Part shown: positions 44,601 to 56,131 of the stretch, in pieces | How positions within the stretch are numbered: the stretch's first letter is position 1 | Layout of the letters: each line of letters begins with the position of its first letter | Assembly (NCBI GenBank): GCA_010093515.1 | Contig: MU001691.1 | Coordinates: 134,208 to 198,207, forward strand | Direction of reading: 5' to 3' | DNA length: 64,000 nucleotides | From: Lineolata rhizophorae | Taxonomy: Eukaryota > Ascomycota > Dothideomycetes > Lineolatales > Lineolataceae | The notes under the pieces: generated by a model | The model's input: the letters and a program-made list of their open reading frames with translations, nothing else | Told to the model about the DNA's origin: nothing | Database searches by the model: none | Made by a program: the position numbers and the translations under genes

Positions 44601-47600
44601 ATTTTTTGAACCTCGCCAGCCTTGGGCCCGGGAGGGAGGGGGGTTCCACCCTTGCGCCTTGCCCTGGCGGGGGAGGCAAGGCTGGAGGGGACTGGCATTT
44701 TTGCGTGCGTGCCCACACACGACCGCTCCCGGGAGGGAAGGGGGCGGGTGACCCCTTGCGGCCCCGGACGGGCGCGGGTCGATCGCCCGCGCCCTCGTGC
44801 GCTTGAGGCGATGGGGCCTTGCCCTGCAAGCCTCCCCCCCGTCCTGCGTAAAAGAGGAGGGGGAAAGGCAACGCTTTTCCCCAGGGACGCCTATGGGGTG
44901 CGCGCGTTACCCGTTTGACGGGTGCGGCCCTCTGGTGCTTCCATGCGGATCGCTCAGGGCTATGTAGGGATTTGTGTCGGTTAGTTGTCGCTGCCCTCGG
45001 CTGGATGCGCGATGCGCGGCGGGCGGGCGGTCGGTCGCGATGCGCGCGCCCTGTCGCTTTTCACGTAGTGAGGTACTTACACGTCAGCGAGGACGGGGGG
45101 GGCAGGAGCCCAATGGCAATTGTTGGACAATTGGGCGGCGGGTACAAGACGTTGCCGGTCGGGGCCATGTTTGCGAACGAGCGAGAGCGAGAGCGAGACA
45201 AGACGGCATTTGCGTGGAGATGCCTAGAAGATTTACATTTTTGTACAGCGCATAAAAGTTGGGAAAGGGTGAGAAGAATTGGGCCGAGTCGGACGAGGGC
45301 ACAACTGGTCAATTGGCCACTTGGCAGCGACCGCGTGGGGCCAAAAACTGGGGGTCAGAAAAGGATGGGGCAGTGAACGGGCGCAACTCGTCAGATTTCT
45401 TCGAAAAATGCCGTCGGGATTACGCATTGGCGAGCGAATCTAGCGCCCGGACTCCGAGCGAGTCCAAGCCGTCGTGAGGAATTGCGGAACGGAAAGGAAG
45501 GGGAAGATTTGAGTTTTTTGAGCGAGAGCTTTGCTGCGCGGGGTGAGAAAGGGAATCTGAGAGGCTCTCCAAAAGCCAACATTTCCTAAAATAGCAAGGA
45601 CCGCCAGACGAGACGGCGTGGGCGTGCGCGCGCGCGCGCCGCACGCGCCCGAGCGCTTGGACAAGGTGACGACGATAACCTTAATCTCCGCATTCTACAT
45701 AATCATCCATTTATCGATAGCACGATAACGCGCCTGCCGGCCCAGCGCGCGACGATGTCCGCGGCGGGCGTGGGAGACCGCCGGGCACCCCCTCCTCCAA
45801 GAAGAACCCCGAGCCCACCAAGTCCCGTGAGACGCTTGATCAAGTCATCCCGCACCCACCTCGGGCCCGCGGGACCTGGCTGCGTGACACTGCGCCGCGC
45901 ATGGTGTGACCACCGCGCCGTGCTGCTCCCATGGCGACACATTTGTTCGGGTGTGGGCGGTCCTGAGTCGTGTGGGCATGTGAGATGGCCGATGACTTAC
46001 TTTGGGGAGTGTCAGCCATTGCTGAGCCCACCATCAGGCCTTTCACATGCCTCGTTTTGGTAGGCAGCCGACGGGGTTGGGAGGGTTAAGCCTTTGCCGT
46101 TAAGGGAGTCTGCCTGCCGCAGGGCCGTGAACTGCCGACTCTCTGGTTGGAGGATGTCGGGTGATCACCAATTGGCCCGCGACGGCGCAATTGGGCTTTC
46201 GTAGCAGGCAGAGAAGGGAATTGCGCATCGTAGCTGCGGGTCTGAAAGCAGTGCGAGCGGTACAAAGAATATACTTTCGTTACGAGCTAAGGTTCGTCCA
46301 TTGCGTAGACAAATCGGTCAAGCTTGGCAACCTCGCCCGGCCGTCTCCCCTATACCTAGGCACGCACGCACGGTAGGCTCCAACCAGCCGCGTGGCTGGT
46401 GGCGATGCCGCGGGAGGCGACAGGTCATGTGCCACGGATTAACGTTCGAATTGCAATTGCGACGCTCTGTTGCGAACGAGCGACCGCTCGCATATTCGAT
46501 AATTCTCAGTGTAATCAGCGGCTATATCGGACGGGCTGGGGCCTGTTGCGGTCATAGGTCGTATCGATGGGCGCGTGTATTTCTCATCTGGCTGCATCCG
46601 GCCGAATGTTCCAACCGGCACCGGAGACGGGCTTAGGAGAGGGCTCCGTCCGAGGCTGGCGCGCCAAGGCCGGCGCGCTCTCACCGGGAGCGGACGGAGT
46701 GCCCTTTGTGCTCGGGCGCTGGATCCGGCAGAGGGAAGCGACCGTAGTTTCGACCTGCTTGCGTGATTCCAACCAAAGGCTGACGCCGCCTTGCGGAACC
46801 GGCGGGCGCGCGCCGAATGGGCTGGAAGCGGCAAACAGTGTCGAAAGGAGCCACCGTCGCCGCGGCCGGTGTCGCCCAGGCGGCAGCCCGCCGTCCGTTG
46901 GCAAACTCGGGCACCGGAGACGGGCGAAAAGTCAAAAAGAGACGCGGCGTTGCTTTGCCCGCCGCCGTGCCGGGAAGACGACTCGCCGTCCGAACAGGGC
47001 GACGGCGCCGCCAAATCCAATTGCTCGCTTTGCTTGCCGTGCTAGGCTGTTAGGGACACGTAGAGCGGCGGCGTTGGCGGTCCCCAGAGGACGGCCGCAG
47101 GGGCCCAATGGCAACGGTCCACAACGCAACACGCCGCGCTGGCCGCCGGTCAGGACTCAATTGCGCAGACCAGAGACCATTGAACAGCAATTGAAGAGAA
47201 ATTGGGTGAGGGGAAGGGCCGGTAACTGCGCAATGGAACCATTGACGGCGGGGCCGTGGATGTGACGGGAGAGGGAGAGAGAAAGAGGGGGCGCCCAACC
47301 CGGGCTGAGAAGGTGGCCGTCTGGGCAGCAGCGCGGCCGACCGGTGGAGGCCGGCGCGGGGTGCCATGGGCTGCAAGGCGGTGGTGACGGCGGGATTGTG
47401 GGAGAAGGGGACGCACACGGTGCTACGCAAGGCTTCGTCGATGCCAAATTGGGGCAGCACGAGATGGCTTCTTGCGCGGGCTTGGGATGTGGGTTTCCAA
47501 TTGCAGCGGGCGCGCGTGAGGCTTTGAAGAGCGCGCGAGGGTGGACGGCGGGAGGGAGGGGGGGCTGACCGGGGGGAGGGGGCCGGGGGGGACCCCATGC

Positions 47601-48731
47601 CGCGGCAGGCTGCTGCTGGGCCGGGGCCGCGCGCTCCTGCGGCGGGCCAAGCGGAGCGGCGCCAATTGCGCAGCCGGCTGGCGGGCCCCGACGATTGACT
47701 CACACCCGCTCCCCAACTTTCTCGCGCTCGCCCCGAGGGCGCGCAACGAGCCATCCATGGGCTCTCGCAACCGCGACGGAGCCCACACGGCCAGAGGCAG
47801 AGCCCCGGGCGGGCTGGGCCGCCTCGCCGCCCCCATGCCACGGCCAGCGCAACCGGCCAGCGCCCAGCGGCCACCCGCCGCCCAATGGCACGCGCGCACT
47901 GGCGCGGCCAGCCTGTTCTCTCCTGTTCTATCACCATCGCCCAGTGTGGCCATTCGTCAGCACCCGGCCGGCGCAGAATGGACGGCCCTGATCTGTGGCA
48001 GCCCGCGCGCAAGCAGCAGCGCCCTTGCGGCGCTCGTCATCCTTCCCGCGGTGCCGCCTGATTTGAAACACTGCCTGGCCCGGGGGAGTCAGATGGCCTT
48101 CTCGCACTCCATTGAGACACAGCCTCCAGGCAGCCCTCTCATAAGCACCCTTTGTCCCCGTCATTATCCTCTTCTGCGCCCGAAAAGGACACACACACCC
48201 CCCATTGTTGCTCCCGTGCCACACCCCGTCTCGATCCTTCCCCAAGTTCGCCCGCGCGCATGCGTCGACCTGTCGGTTATTTTAACTCCGTCGTTGCGCC
48301 GCCCGCCATTGCCTGCTGCGCGTCGCACTCGGGTCGGTTGTCGCGAACGTCCCCGGCGCTCTCTGAGTCGCTCTGACCTCCAACCTTGGTCCGCTTAACT
48401 CCACCGTCCGCCGGGCCCACGCCCCAACCCCGACTTTATAAAGGAAATCCTAAGCCCGCGCTCCCGGCCCTACAAATACTAGACCTGGCCGGCCCCGCGC
48501 ACCCCGTCCGTCTCCGCGTCAGACCGTCAGCATCCGCCTCGAAAGAAAGCCTCCTCGGCTTTACACGTAGCGACTGCTGTATCGCCGCCACCGCCCGACT
48601 GCGCCTGCCCTTCTCGCACCTTCCGCTGCCGCCTGTTGAGGCGACGTCGCTTCCATAAGCGGCCGACAATAGGCCCGCCGTGACAATAACTTCTATTGTC
48701 TCTTCGTTTCAATTGGAACACGCCGCCCGCA
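41632..48731. other. Seven-kilobase gene-poor region
   Basis: From 41632 to about 43000 the DNA is AT-rich with no conserved frame. From 43000 to 48700 it is strongly GC-rich and full of long overlapping frames on both strands (for example 47050-48012 minus and 47541-48398 plus) that read as Arg/Ala/Pro/Gly strings without domains. A (GC)n run lies at 44550-44580. CTACGTAG-type palindromes occur near 43207 and 43590. CAATTG hexamers are frequent between 45.1 and 47.7 kb. The right end is the promoter of the SWIRM gene. No RNA gene was found by eye. Confidence 0.5.
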
Positions 48732-49889
48732 ATGGCGACTACTCCGACCCTCGCAAACTCCGCTTCAAACACCTCCGCTTCCTCCAAACCTCTCGCCGTC
48801 AGCTCTCTCCTCTCGCCACCCGAGGCCAAACGATCCGACACCTTCAGCTCCTCGCCTCTCGCGCCTGCAATGGCCCGCACGCCGCTCTCCTCCTTCTCTT
48901 CCGACATCACTGTGTCGGCGATGCGCGACCAACCGCTCTCGAAGCCCGTGTCGCAAATGAGCAAGCAGCCGGGTCTGCCGCCTTCCCCCCCAATCTCTCC
49001 GGAGACCCAGAAGGAGAACGTCGAATGCGCCGAGGAGGAGATCGACATCCGCGACCCTCAGCTGTTCAAGTCGAACGCGAATGACCACGCTCTCGCTGCC
49101 GATGTGCCGCTGTTCCCCGAGGCGCAGGTGGACGCTGCGATCTCGAAACACATTGCGACCGCTCGCTCGACCGTCCCGGCCCCTCTTCCTAAGAAGGAGG
49201 ACTACCAACTCTTCGTTGCGAGCGTCATGAGCGGCTTCATGAAAGATCCCAAGACATGGTGGAAGAGGGAGCGTGAACAGCAAGACCATTACGGACCGTC
49301 TGTTCCCACCAAGGGTCGCAAGCGGCCGGCTCCTGCTCCATTGAAGAAACTCGCACCTGCTCCCTCTGGCGTCAAGAAGCACAAGGTCGCCGCCACCGTC
49401 CCTCGCGTCCAGCGCGAGAAGCGGACCCAGAAGCGGACTCCCAAGGTCGCTGTTCATGACTCATTCGAGACTACCCAGCGGTCCACTCAACCCAAGGCCC
49501 CCCGTCCGCAAACCAATCGCGACGATACCGACTATATGTCGATCCCTGATTTCTGCCCGCCGCTCTCGACTCTCCCGGCTGGCAGCAAGAGCCTGAAGGC
49601 GGACTGGAAAGGCCCTAGCCTCGATTTGTCCAACGATCCCGATCGCCACCTCTTGCACGAGGCGGAGGTTTCTCTTGCCGCCACACTCCGTCTGACATGC
49701 GCCACCTACCTTTGCAGCAAGCGTCGCATCTTTATTGGACGCATCGAGGCGCTCAAGAAGAATAAGGAGTTCCGCAAGACGGACGCCCAGCAGGCGTGCA
49801 AGATCGATGTCAACAAGGCGAGCAAGCTCTGGTCGGCGTACGAGCGCGTTGGCTGGTTCAATCCGGAATACTTCAACAAGCACGCCTAA
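48732..49889 (+). CDS. SWIRM-domain protein (fungal FUN19/LAF type)
   Basis: This intronless frame encodes 385 aa from the ATG at 48732. Residues 1-110 are Ser/Pro-rich and disordered, and residues 180-270 are Lys/Arg/Pro-rich with nuclear localisation character (KGRKRPAPAP, KKHKVAA). The last 85 residues form a SWIRM domain: LHEAEVSLAATLRLTCATYL, then SKRRIFIGRIEALKKNKEF, TDAQQACKIDVNKASKLW and VGWFNPEYF. SWIRM domains are helical modules of chromatin complexes; stand-alone fungal members with disordered N-termini include yeast FUN19 and fission yeast LAF proteins, linked to histone deacetylation. A chromatin role is inferred from the family, not from anything specific here. Confidence 0.85.
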   Translation: MATTPTLANSASNTSASSKPLAVSSLLSPPEAKRSDTFSSSPLAPAMARTPLSSFSSDITVSAMRDQPLSKPVSQMSKQPGLPPSPPISPETQKENVECAEEEIDIRDPQLFKSNANDHALAADVPLFPEAQVDAAISKHIATARSTVPAPLPKKEDYQLFVASVMSGFMKDPKTWWKREREQQDHYGPSVPTKGRKRPAPAPLKKLAPAPSGVKKHKVAATVPRVQREKRTQKRTPKVAVHDSFETTQRSTQPKAPRPQTNRDDTDYMSIPDFCPPLSTLPAGSKSLKADWKGPSLDLSNDPDRHLLHEAEVSLAATLRLTCATYLCSKRRIFIGRIEALKKNKEFRKTDAQQACKIDVNKASKLWSAYERVGWFNPEYFNKHA

Positions 49890-52765
49890 GGGAATCGACT
49901 TCGATCACGAGACTCTCACAATCTTTGTACGGGAAAGATCTCGATTTTCCTTCAGCTTCTGTCTCGGCCGGACTGAAGCCTTACGTCCTTTCTATCAGGC
50001 CACAATTCTGCTTTGACTTTTCCTTCTCCAATTCGGTATTTCGGCTAGGGGTGGTTGGTTCGCCACGCTCGTTTTTACGCAATTGGTCAGATCACGACAC
50101 ATGACGGGCAATACCCTTGGGCTACAGGAGAATTGAGGACTTATTTCGGCCCATGGTTTTCTTTGCGTTTGATTTAATGACTCACGACACTCGTTCTTTG
50201 CACCCTTTCAAATTGCGTTGGCCGCATGTCGAGGCCAGGGTTGCTCCCGTGGCACTATGGCCACGGTCATCTACGGCTTTTCGTCCAGGGCTGGGCTTAG
50301 GCGTTTGTTTTCTTGGATACTCCGCTTCACTGCACGCGTTTGCATTGCGCCTGCGGAATTTCCTTCTTCTCGGATACTCCTGCATAACTACCACGGCATG
50401 GCAGTTGGACATTCAAGACTGGTACAGCCTTCCCTTGCATCATGCGGTCTAGGTCGGGACTCGGTTCGGATGGGATTGGTGGCCCTGTTTCTTTTTCCTG
50501 CTATACTTGCGTTGCCCGGCGTTTTTCTTTTCTTTTTTTGCACCACTGCATCACGAGACTCGAGCAACAATTCCCGATTTTGCTTTGACGGACTCTTCTC
50601 ACGTTTTTTTCACGGTTTTTCCCCTCGATACCCCCCGGTTTATTTACCCAAGAGGCACTAGGGTGGTACAGCCTCTTGATGGTTTTCCTTTGTATCTAGG
50701 TTTTCACAGTTTTCCAATGGTCCAGAGCCAGACCTAGTTTGAGACCTGAAGGCATGGAGGGAGGGAAGGAATGAGGCAGTGCAATAGAAGGACTTCGCCT
50801 CATTGCATTACGGTGGGCAGTGGGTGAAATTGCCGATTTGGCGATGGCGTGCTGGTGGGCTAGAGGCCTTTGCTGGCCAGAGGCTACTGGCCGGGTGTGG
50901 TTTTGTCTAGGTTGAGCCCTGGTTCGTCGGGGCATAATAGCAAATGTTTCTCACAGGATCCCAATGGGTCTTCATTAGTGTAATTGTGACCTTGACACCC
51001 ACACACGACGTTTGAGTCAACCGCAATGAAAGGAAAAAAAAAAAGAAAGAGAGATCCAACAGCGTAGGCACGATCGCGCACCTAGGTCCATGGAACGGGG
51101 TGCGTAAGTGAGTGACGTGGAAACCCCAGTTTGTGGGCAGCCACGTAGTGTGCCTACCAGCTGTCGGCCCCCGTTGGGAATTGTCGAATCTGGCGCTTGA
51201 CAGCCGGCACGAAACTCTCACATGCTCACTTACTTTTCGTGTCAGAAGGGGATGAAAGTAACGCCGGCCACTGCCAGTTGTGCCATTTTCTTGGTTTGCC
51301 CTGGAAAAGTTGAGGGCTTTCGGGATGCGCAACATGCAGCGATTTTTACTTTCCGGTCAAGGTGCGACAAGACATGCGCAATGTGATTCCACACTGTCTG
51401 GGCGAAAAAATTTCTTTTCCCTTTGGCCAGTTCTTTTGGCTCGTTCGAAATTTTTCCTCCCTCTGCCGGCGCGCCTCCCAATTGTCAAGCGGCCCAGGGC
51501 AATTGCTGCGCAACGGTCCAGCAATTGCTGCCTGCGACGTATCCACTGAGCCCTCACCGCATGTTTGCCAGCAATTGGGTGACTGTGCGCCTTCCCCGGC
51601 CAATGACACTCGGCGAAGGAGATCGGAGGTTTCTTTTCATCGGTGATCTTACATGGGTGCGCCAGCGATTGTGAATCCAACATCAGTTTTGGCCTAGGGT
51701 ACCGCGATGATGCTCGTTTGACCGGTAGGTGGTGCGAGGCTCTGCGGCGAGGCTTTCAGCTCGTCTATGAGCTACTAGCCGCTTCCGGACATTGGGGCTA
51801 CCGAGTGACTCTGAACTCCGCACGTACTCCGCGCATATGTAGTAGTTGTAGCCTTGTAAGAAACCCTTTGGATCCTTTGGTGCAATTTTGGATGGAATGG
51901 TCTGTACTTTCATTGCGCGCTAGATACGGAAGAACAGGTAGAATAGAAAAAAAAAGGCATTTGGTTTACTGATGCTTTACCAAGCGTGCAGTCAGTGCAC
52001 AGTCATCATTCAGACTTGCCCTTCAGCACCGGTTCCTTTGTGCGCCTGTGAAAAGAGACAGCGCCTCGCTCTACTCCACGTGACCAAGAGAAGCACCAGA
52101 TACACTTTCCCGGCCAAAACGAAACTCTTACATCCGAGGGCAGAAAATGAACTCATTACAGGCAGCCTCGCCACAGCAATTACAAAGGAATCAAGACTCG
52201 AAGTCGGCGTTAATCGGCATGTGGCGCACCGATGTCCGCGGCGATCACGGGGCCATCGGCCTTGCACTTCTGGTGTGGCAGGCCCCTTTCCAATTTTAGC
52301 CGAGGCGTGGCTGATGACAAAGCCTCGCGGGGCGCTGATTGGCTCTCGCCGCTTTGAGGCACTACAAGTCGGGGGGCTGCGCAAACACGGCGAGACACAA
52401 ACCCCCCCCCTCCCCCAACCCCCGGCTCGGCGGACTCCTGCGGAAAGGCCGGCGGTTTTGGGCCAACGTCGTTTCTCTTGTGTCTGACACGGCCAGTCCA
52501 ACGGCGCGCGACCACATCTGCAAAGACGACGACGACGACAACAACGACGCCGCAACGATAGCGACGACGACGCTAGAGGACGACTTCGGCAGCAGCACAA
52601 GGCGCGGAAGCGGATAACCCGGGCGCCTCCGACGAGAGCTGGATCGCGCGTGCGAGCGGACAGTTGCCGCCTGTGACCCCTCTGACCGCTTGCGAAACTC
52701 CTCCTCACGTCCCTTTCTCTCGCGCCCCCCGCGTATCGCGTCTCTGCGAGACGCCGAGATCCGTC
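49890..52765. other. Intergenic
   Basis: The SWIRM 3' region is T-rich. The rest shows no conserved frame. Four CAATTG hexamers lie within about 100 bases at 51480-51580. C-runs occur near 52405, and GAC/ACG trinucleotide repeats at 52527-52580 precede the CDC50 start. A CACGTG lies at 52078. Confidence 0.5.
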
Positions 52766-54440
52766 ATGACGACGACGCAGCAGCAGCTGGAGCCTGCGGA
52801 CTCCATCTCGAGCCAGGATCCGACGCGCGAGGAGCTCAGCAGCAAGAAGACGAAGTCGAGGAGGCCCGCTAGTGAGTTCGCCTGGTGGTAGGATTGGGGA
52901 AGCGAAGGGGATGAAGATATGGACGGCTTTAGAGATGGCGTGCTGACAGCTAGGGTGATTGTGTGCAGATACGGCGTTTAGACAGCAGCGTCTCAAGGCA
53001 TGGCAGTACGTTGCAAGACCTCCAACTTGAAAGCGTGATGGATTCGAATAGTGCTGCTGACCAGTACATTTTGTTCAGACCGATCCTCACACCGAAGACG
53101 GTGCTTCCGCTTTTCTTCATCATAGGCATTATTTTTGCTCCCATTGGTGGTTTGCTGCTCTGGGCAAGCTCAAAGGTTCGTGTTCGCGGCACGAAGCGTG
53201 GGCGGCCATGAAAATGTGGGTGCTAATTGCGATGGCCATGCGGCAAACAGGTAGAAGAGTTATCCATCGATTACACTGAATGTACTCAACGCGCTCCTCT
53301 GGGTACTCTGGGCGAGACAGACCCCGAGGAGATCCCCTCCGATAAATGGTCGAGCCATTTCAACAGCGGCGAGCGCACCCAGCCGCCAAAATGGCTCAGG
53401 GCGGAGATTGACGAATACCCTTTGCATCCGGCGCCTAGCACCGTCAACATCACGGCTCCAGTCTGCTACCTGCAGTTCAACATCCCCAACAATATCGGTC
53501 CTCCCGTCCTCTTCTACTACCGCCTCAGCAATTTCTACCAGAACCACCGCCGCTACGTCAAGAGCTTCGACGCGGAACAGCTCAAGGGCCATGCCAAGAG
53601 CAACAGCTCCATCGACGGTGGCGGTTGCGATCCTCTTCGCCTAAACGAGACCGAGGGCAAGGCTTACTATCCGTGCGGTCTCATTGCCAATTCGCTGTTC
53701 AACGATACATACGAGTCCCCCAAATGGATCTCCAAAGGAGACGATATCTTTTACAACATGACAGACAAGGGTATTGCCTGGGATAACGATAAGGACTTGT
53801 ACGGAGAGACAGACTACACTTTGGGGCAGGTGACGCCCCCGCCGAACTGGCGTGTCAAGTACCCTCAGGGCTATACCGAGACGGAGCCGATGCCAGACCT
53901 ACAGAATATGGAGAACTTCCAGGTGTGGATGCGGACGGCGGGCTTGCCGACATTTAGCAAGTTGGCGCTTCGCAATGACACCGACCCCATGCAGGCTGGC
54001 ACATACGTGATTGAGATTCGCGACTGTAAGGACATCCCCAAAGCGCTTCCCAGGCCTGAGAATTGGAACTAATGCCACAATCTAGTCTTCGACGTATCCA
54101 AGTATGAAGGTACAAAGAGCATCCTTATCTCCACCCGTACGGTCATGGGCGGCAAGAATCCATTCCTCGGCATTGCTTATGTCGTCGTGGGCGGCATCTG
54201 CGTTCTACTCGGAGCACTATTTACTGCTGCCCATTTGATTAAGCCACGGTGAGTGCAACCGTTCTCGCATTCCTTCCTCTATGTGGACACGAAAGAAAGC
54301 GAAAATCATCCACGAGGTGTCTGAAACTGACTCGAACATGAAGGAAACTCGGTGATCACACTTACCTGTCCTGGAATAACGACCAGCCGACGACGGCAAC
54401 CGCAACCGGTAGGGCACCTCGGCCCGGCGACACGGCTTAA
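52766..54440 (+). CDS. cdc50: CDC50/LEM3-family P4-ATPase (lipid flippase) subunit
   Basis: This is the non-catalytic subunit needed for folding, ER exit and activity of phospholipid flippases. Six exons give 424 aa: 52766-52871, 52969-53005, 53079-53175, 53251-54025, 54086-54248 and 54344-54440; phases agree at every junction. The cytosolic N-terminus is polar, then [20 protein letters not shown] leads into TM1 (about 55-76). The large lumenal loop holds [42 protein letters not shown] and several N-x-S/T sites, with paired cysteines as in the family. TM2 (about 365-389) is followed by a short Thr/Pro tail with YLSWN. The 37-nt second exon encodes the RQQRLKAW motif and is easy to miss. Confidence 0.93.
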
Positions 54441-56131
54441 TCTTGATGTACCTACTATCCGAATTTGTGTTATTACTGTTCGATTGCTGCGTCTTGTGTT
54501 TGTCTTTAGTAGCGGCGTTCTTGCGTTTCTAAGAGAGTTGGGTATTCGCCTAGTAGTGGCAAGGGGTTCTATGTCCCTATTATTGGATTTTGTCAAAAAT
54601 CACGTTATCATGATACAAATTCAGCTATGCAAGTTCCCTTCACAGAATGTGTGACAGTTCTCACGCCCCTACGGTTCCAGTTTCCCCATATTTATAACGG
54701 CCTCTTCAATGCAGAGCGCACAATCTGTACTACGAGTATCATTCGTCTCTTTGTTGCCATGTTCTCGATCATCTTAGCCTCGCGCCATTTGCCTCCGTCC
54801 CCAGACTGCTTTAGGCACACTCCACGCTCGGAGAAGTGTTGCAAATGTTCTAGAGCTCCATCACGCCCGGGCAGGTCCACCCGGGCAGGTCCACGTCCAC
54901 ATTAACCACACGCAGTCGAAAACACCTATGAGCGTCCGAAAAACTGGTGCAATCCCTCCTTCTCTTCATTAAGCTTCCGACTTTGTAGAAGATTTGCCGA
55001 CTACAACGATCATTTCCTAGCCTTCAAAGCCAGCCTAGTCGCGCACTTCACCATCTATCCAACGCCACTCAAACCCCCCTTTTCCGAAGCTAGCACTATC
55101 GTTCTTGCCAAGTTTAAGAGCAAACAGGTACTATGGCACTGCTTCCACCGACAGTCACTGACAGTCCCGGACGAGTGCAAGCACCTTGAAAGCGGCACGG
55201 GCCCCGCCAGTCCCCCACCTGCAACTCCATCTACACCATCAGCTCTCTCTCTCAGGCCATGGGTCTCCTCCGGTTCTCCAGCATGGCGCGCCGCGCTAGA
55301 TGCCCGCAACGACAGCAACAGCTAGACCGAAGTCGAGGCCGTCTCCCGCGTCATCGAGAGCGAGGCCAAGCACGGCAAGGTGACACCTGAGGCGGCGAAT
55401 GGCCGCATCGAGACGCTGAACCGGGCCTCCGACCTGCGGAAGCTGCCTTCGGGCTGACCGACACGACGTGGACGGTGGACACGCGCGTGGGCGGTCGGCG
55501 ACGGCGCCGAGCACAGCGCCGTGAAGGCGGCGCTGTGCCTGGGGTCTTATGCCATGCTTCGCCTACGCTTCTAAGTGGACCTGGTTGGCGGCGTGCTGGG
55601 CGAGGATGTCTGAGGATAGAAGGCTAAACTAACGGTCATAGCCCGAATTTTTGGTTTCGGCCTTTCGTTGAATGAGCTCGCCTACTTGCTCCTAGGCAGC
55701 TAGATTGTGGTGGGGGCTAGAGCCTTGGTTATGGCCAAAGACTTCACTATTGACGTAGTCTAAATATAACTAGCCGAACCATAATCCAACATAGGAAGTT
55801 GAGCAGGACAAGACCTATCCTTTGAAGGACTGGTTGCGAGAATCTAATGGTGTCGGACGATCGAAAATCCGAAGATGAGCATGTTGAATATAAATACCAT
55901 ATACAGAATATAGCTCAAGGTCCTCAGCTCTATCAGAGACGTAACATAAAAAATCTTGGAAATCACATGACGCCAACTTTGAGTCCTGTGGTTCCTTCAG
56001 AAATCCTAGTTTTCACCAGTTCACGGTGTCTCAGCGTGCAACGTATACTACATATACAACGAAGGTCGTTATGACTTTTTAGTGCTCTTCTCGGGGTAGA
56101 TGAAAAGTTTCCGACTCGAAAATATTATAGT
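54441..56131. other. Intergenic, with a possible decayed coding segment
   Basis: A 14-bp direct repeat (CCCGGGCAGGTCCA, two copies) sits at about 54870-54897. Between 55320 and 55560 the plus strand reads briefly like protein (EVEAVSRVIESEAK and GKVTPEAANGRIETL) before a stop, a pattern weakly like a 3-hydroxyacyl-CoA dehydrogenase, but nothing extends it. No intact gene was seen. Confidence 0.4.

Noticed and set aside
47050-48398. 320-aa minus and 285-aa plus frames in the GC-rich region
   Set aside because: They are mutually overlapping, low complexity and without family resemblance; best explained as chance frames.
52210-52996. Minus-strand frames of 328 and 101 aa before CDC50
   Set aside because: They overlap the CDC50 5' exon and the GAC repeats and show only Arg/Ser/Leu low complexity.
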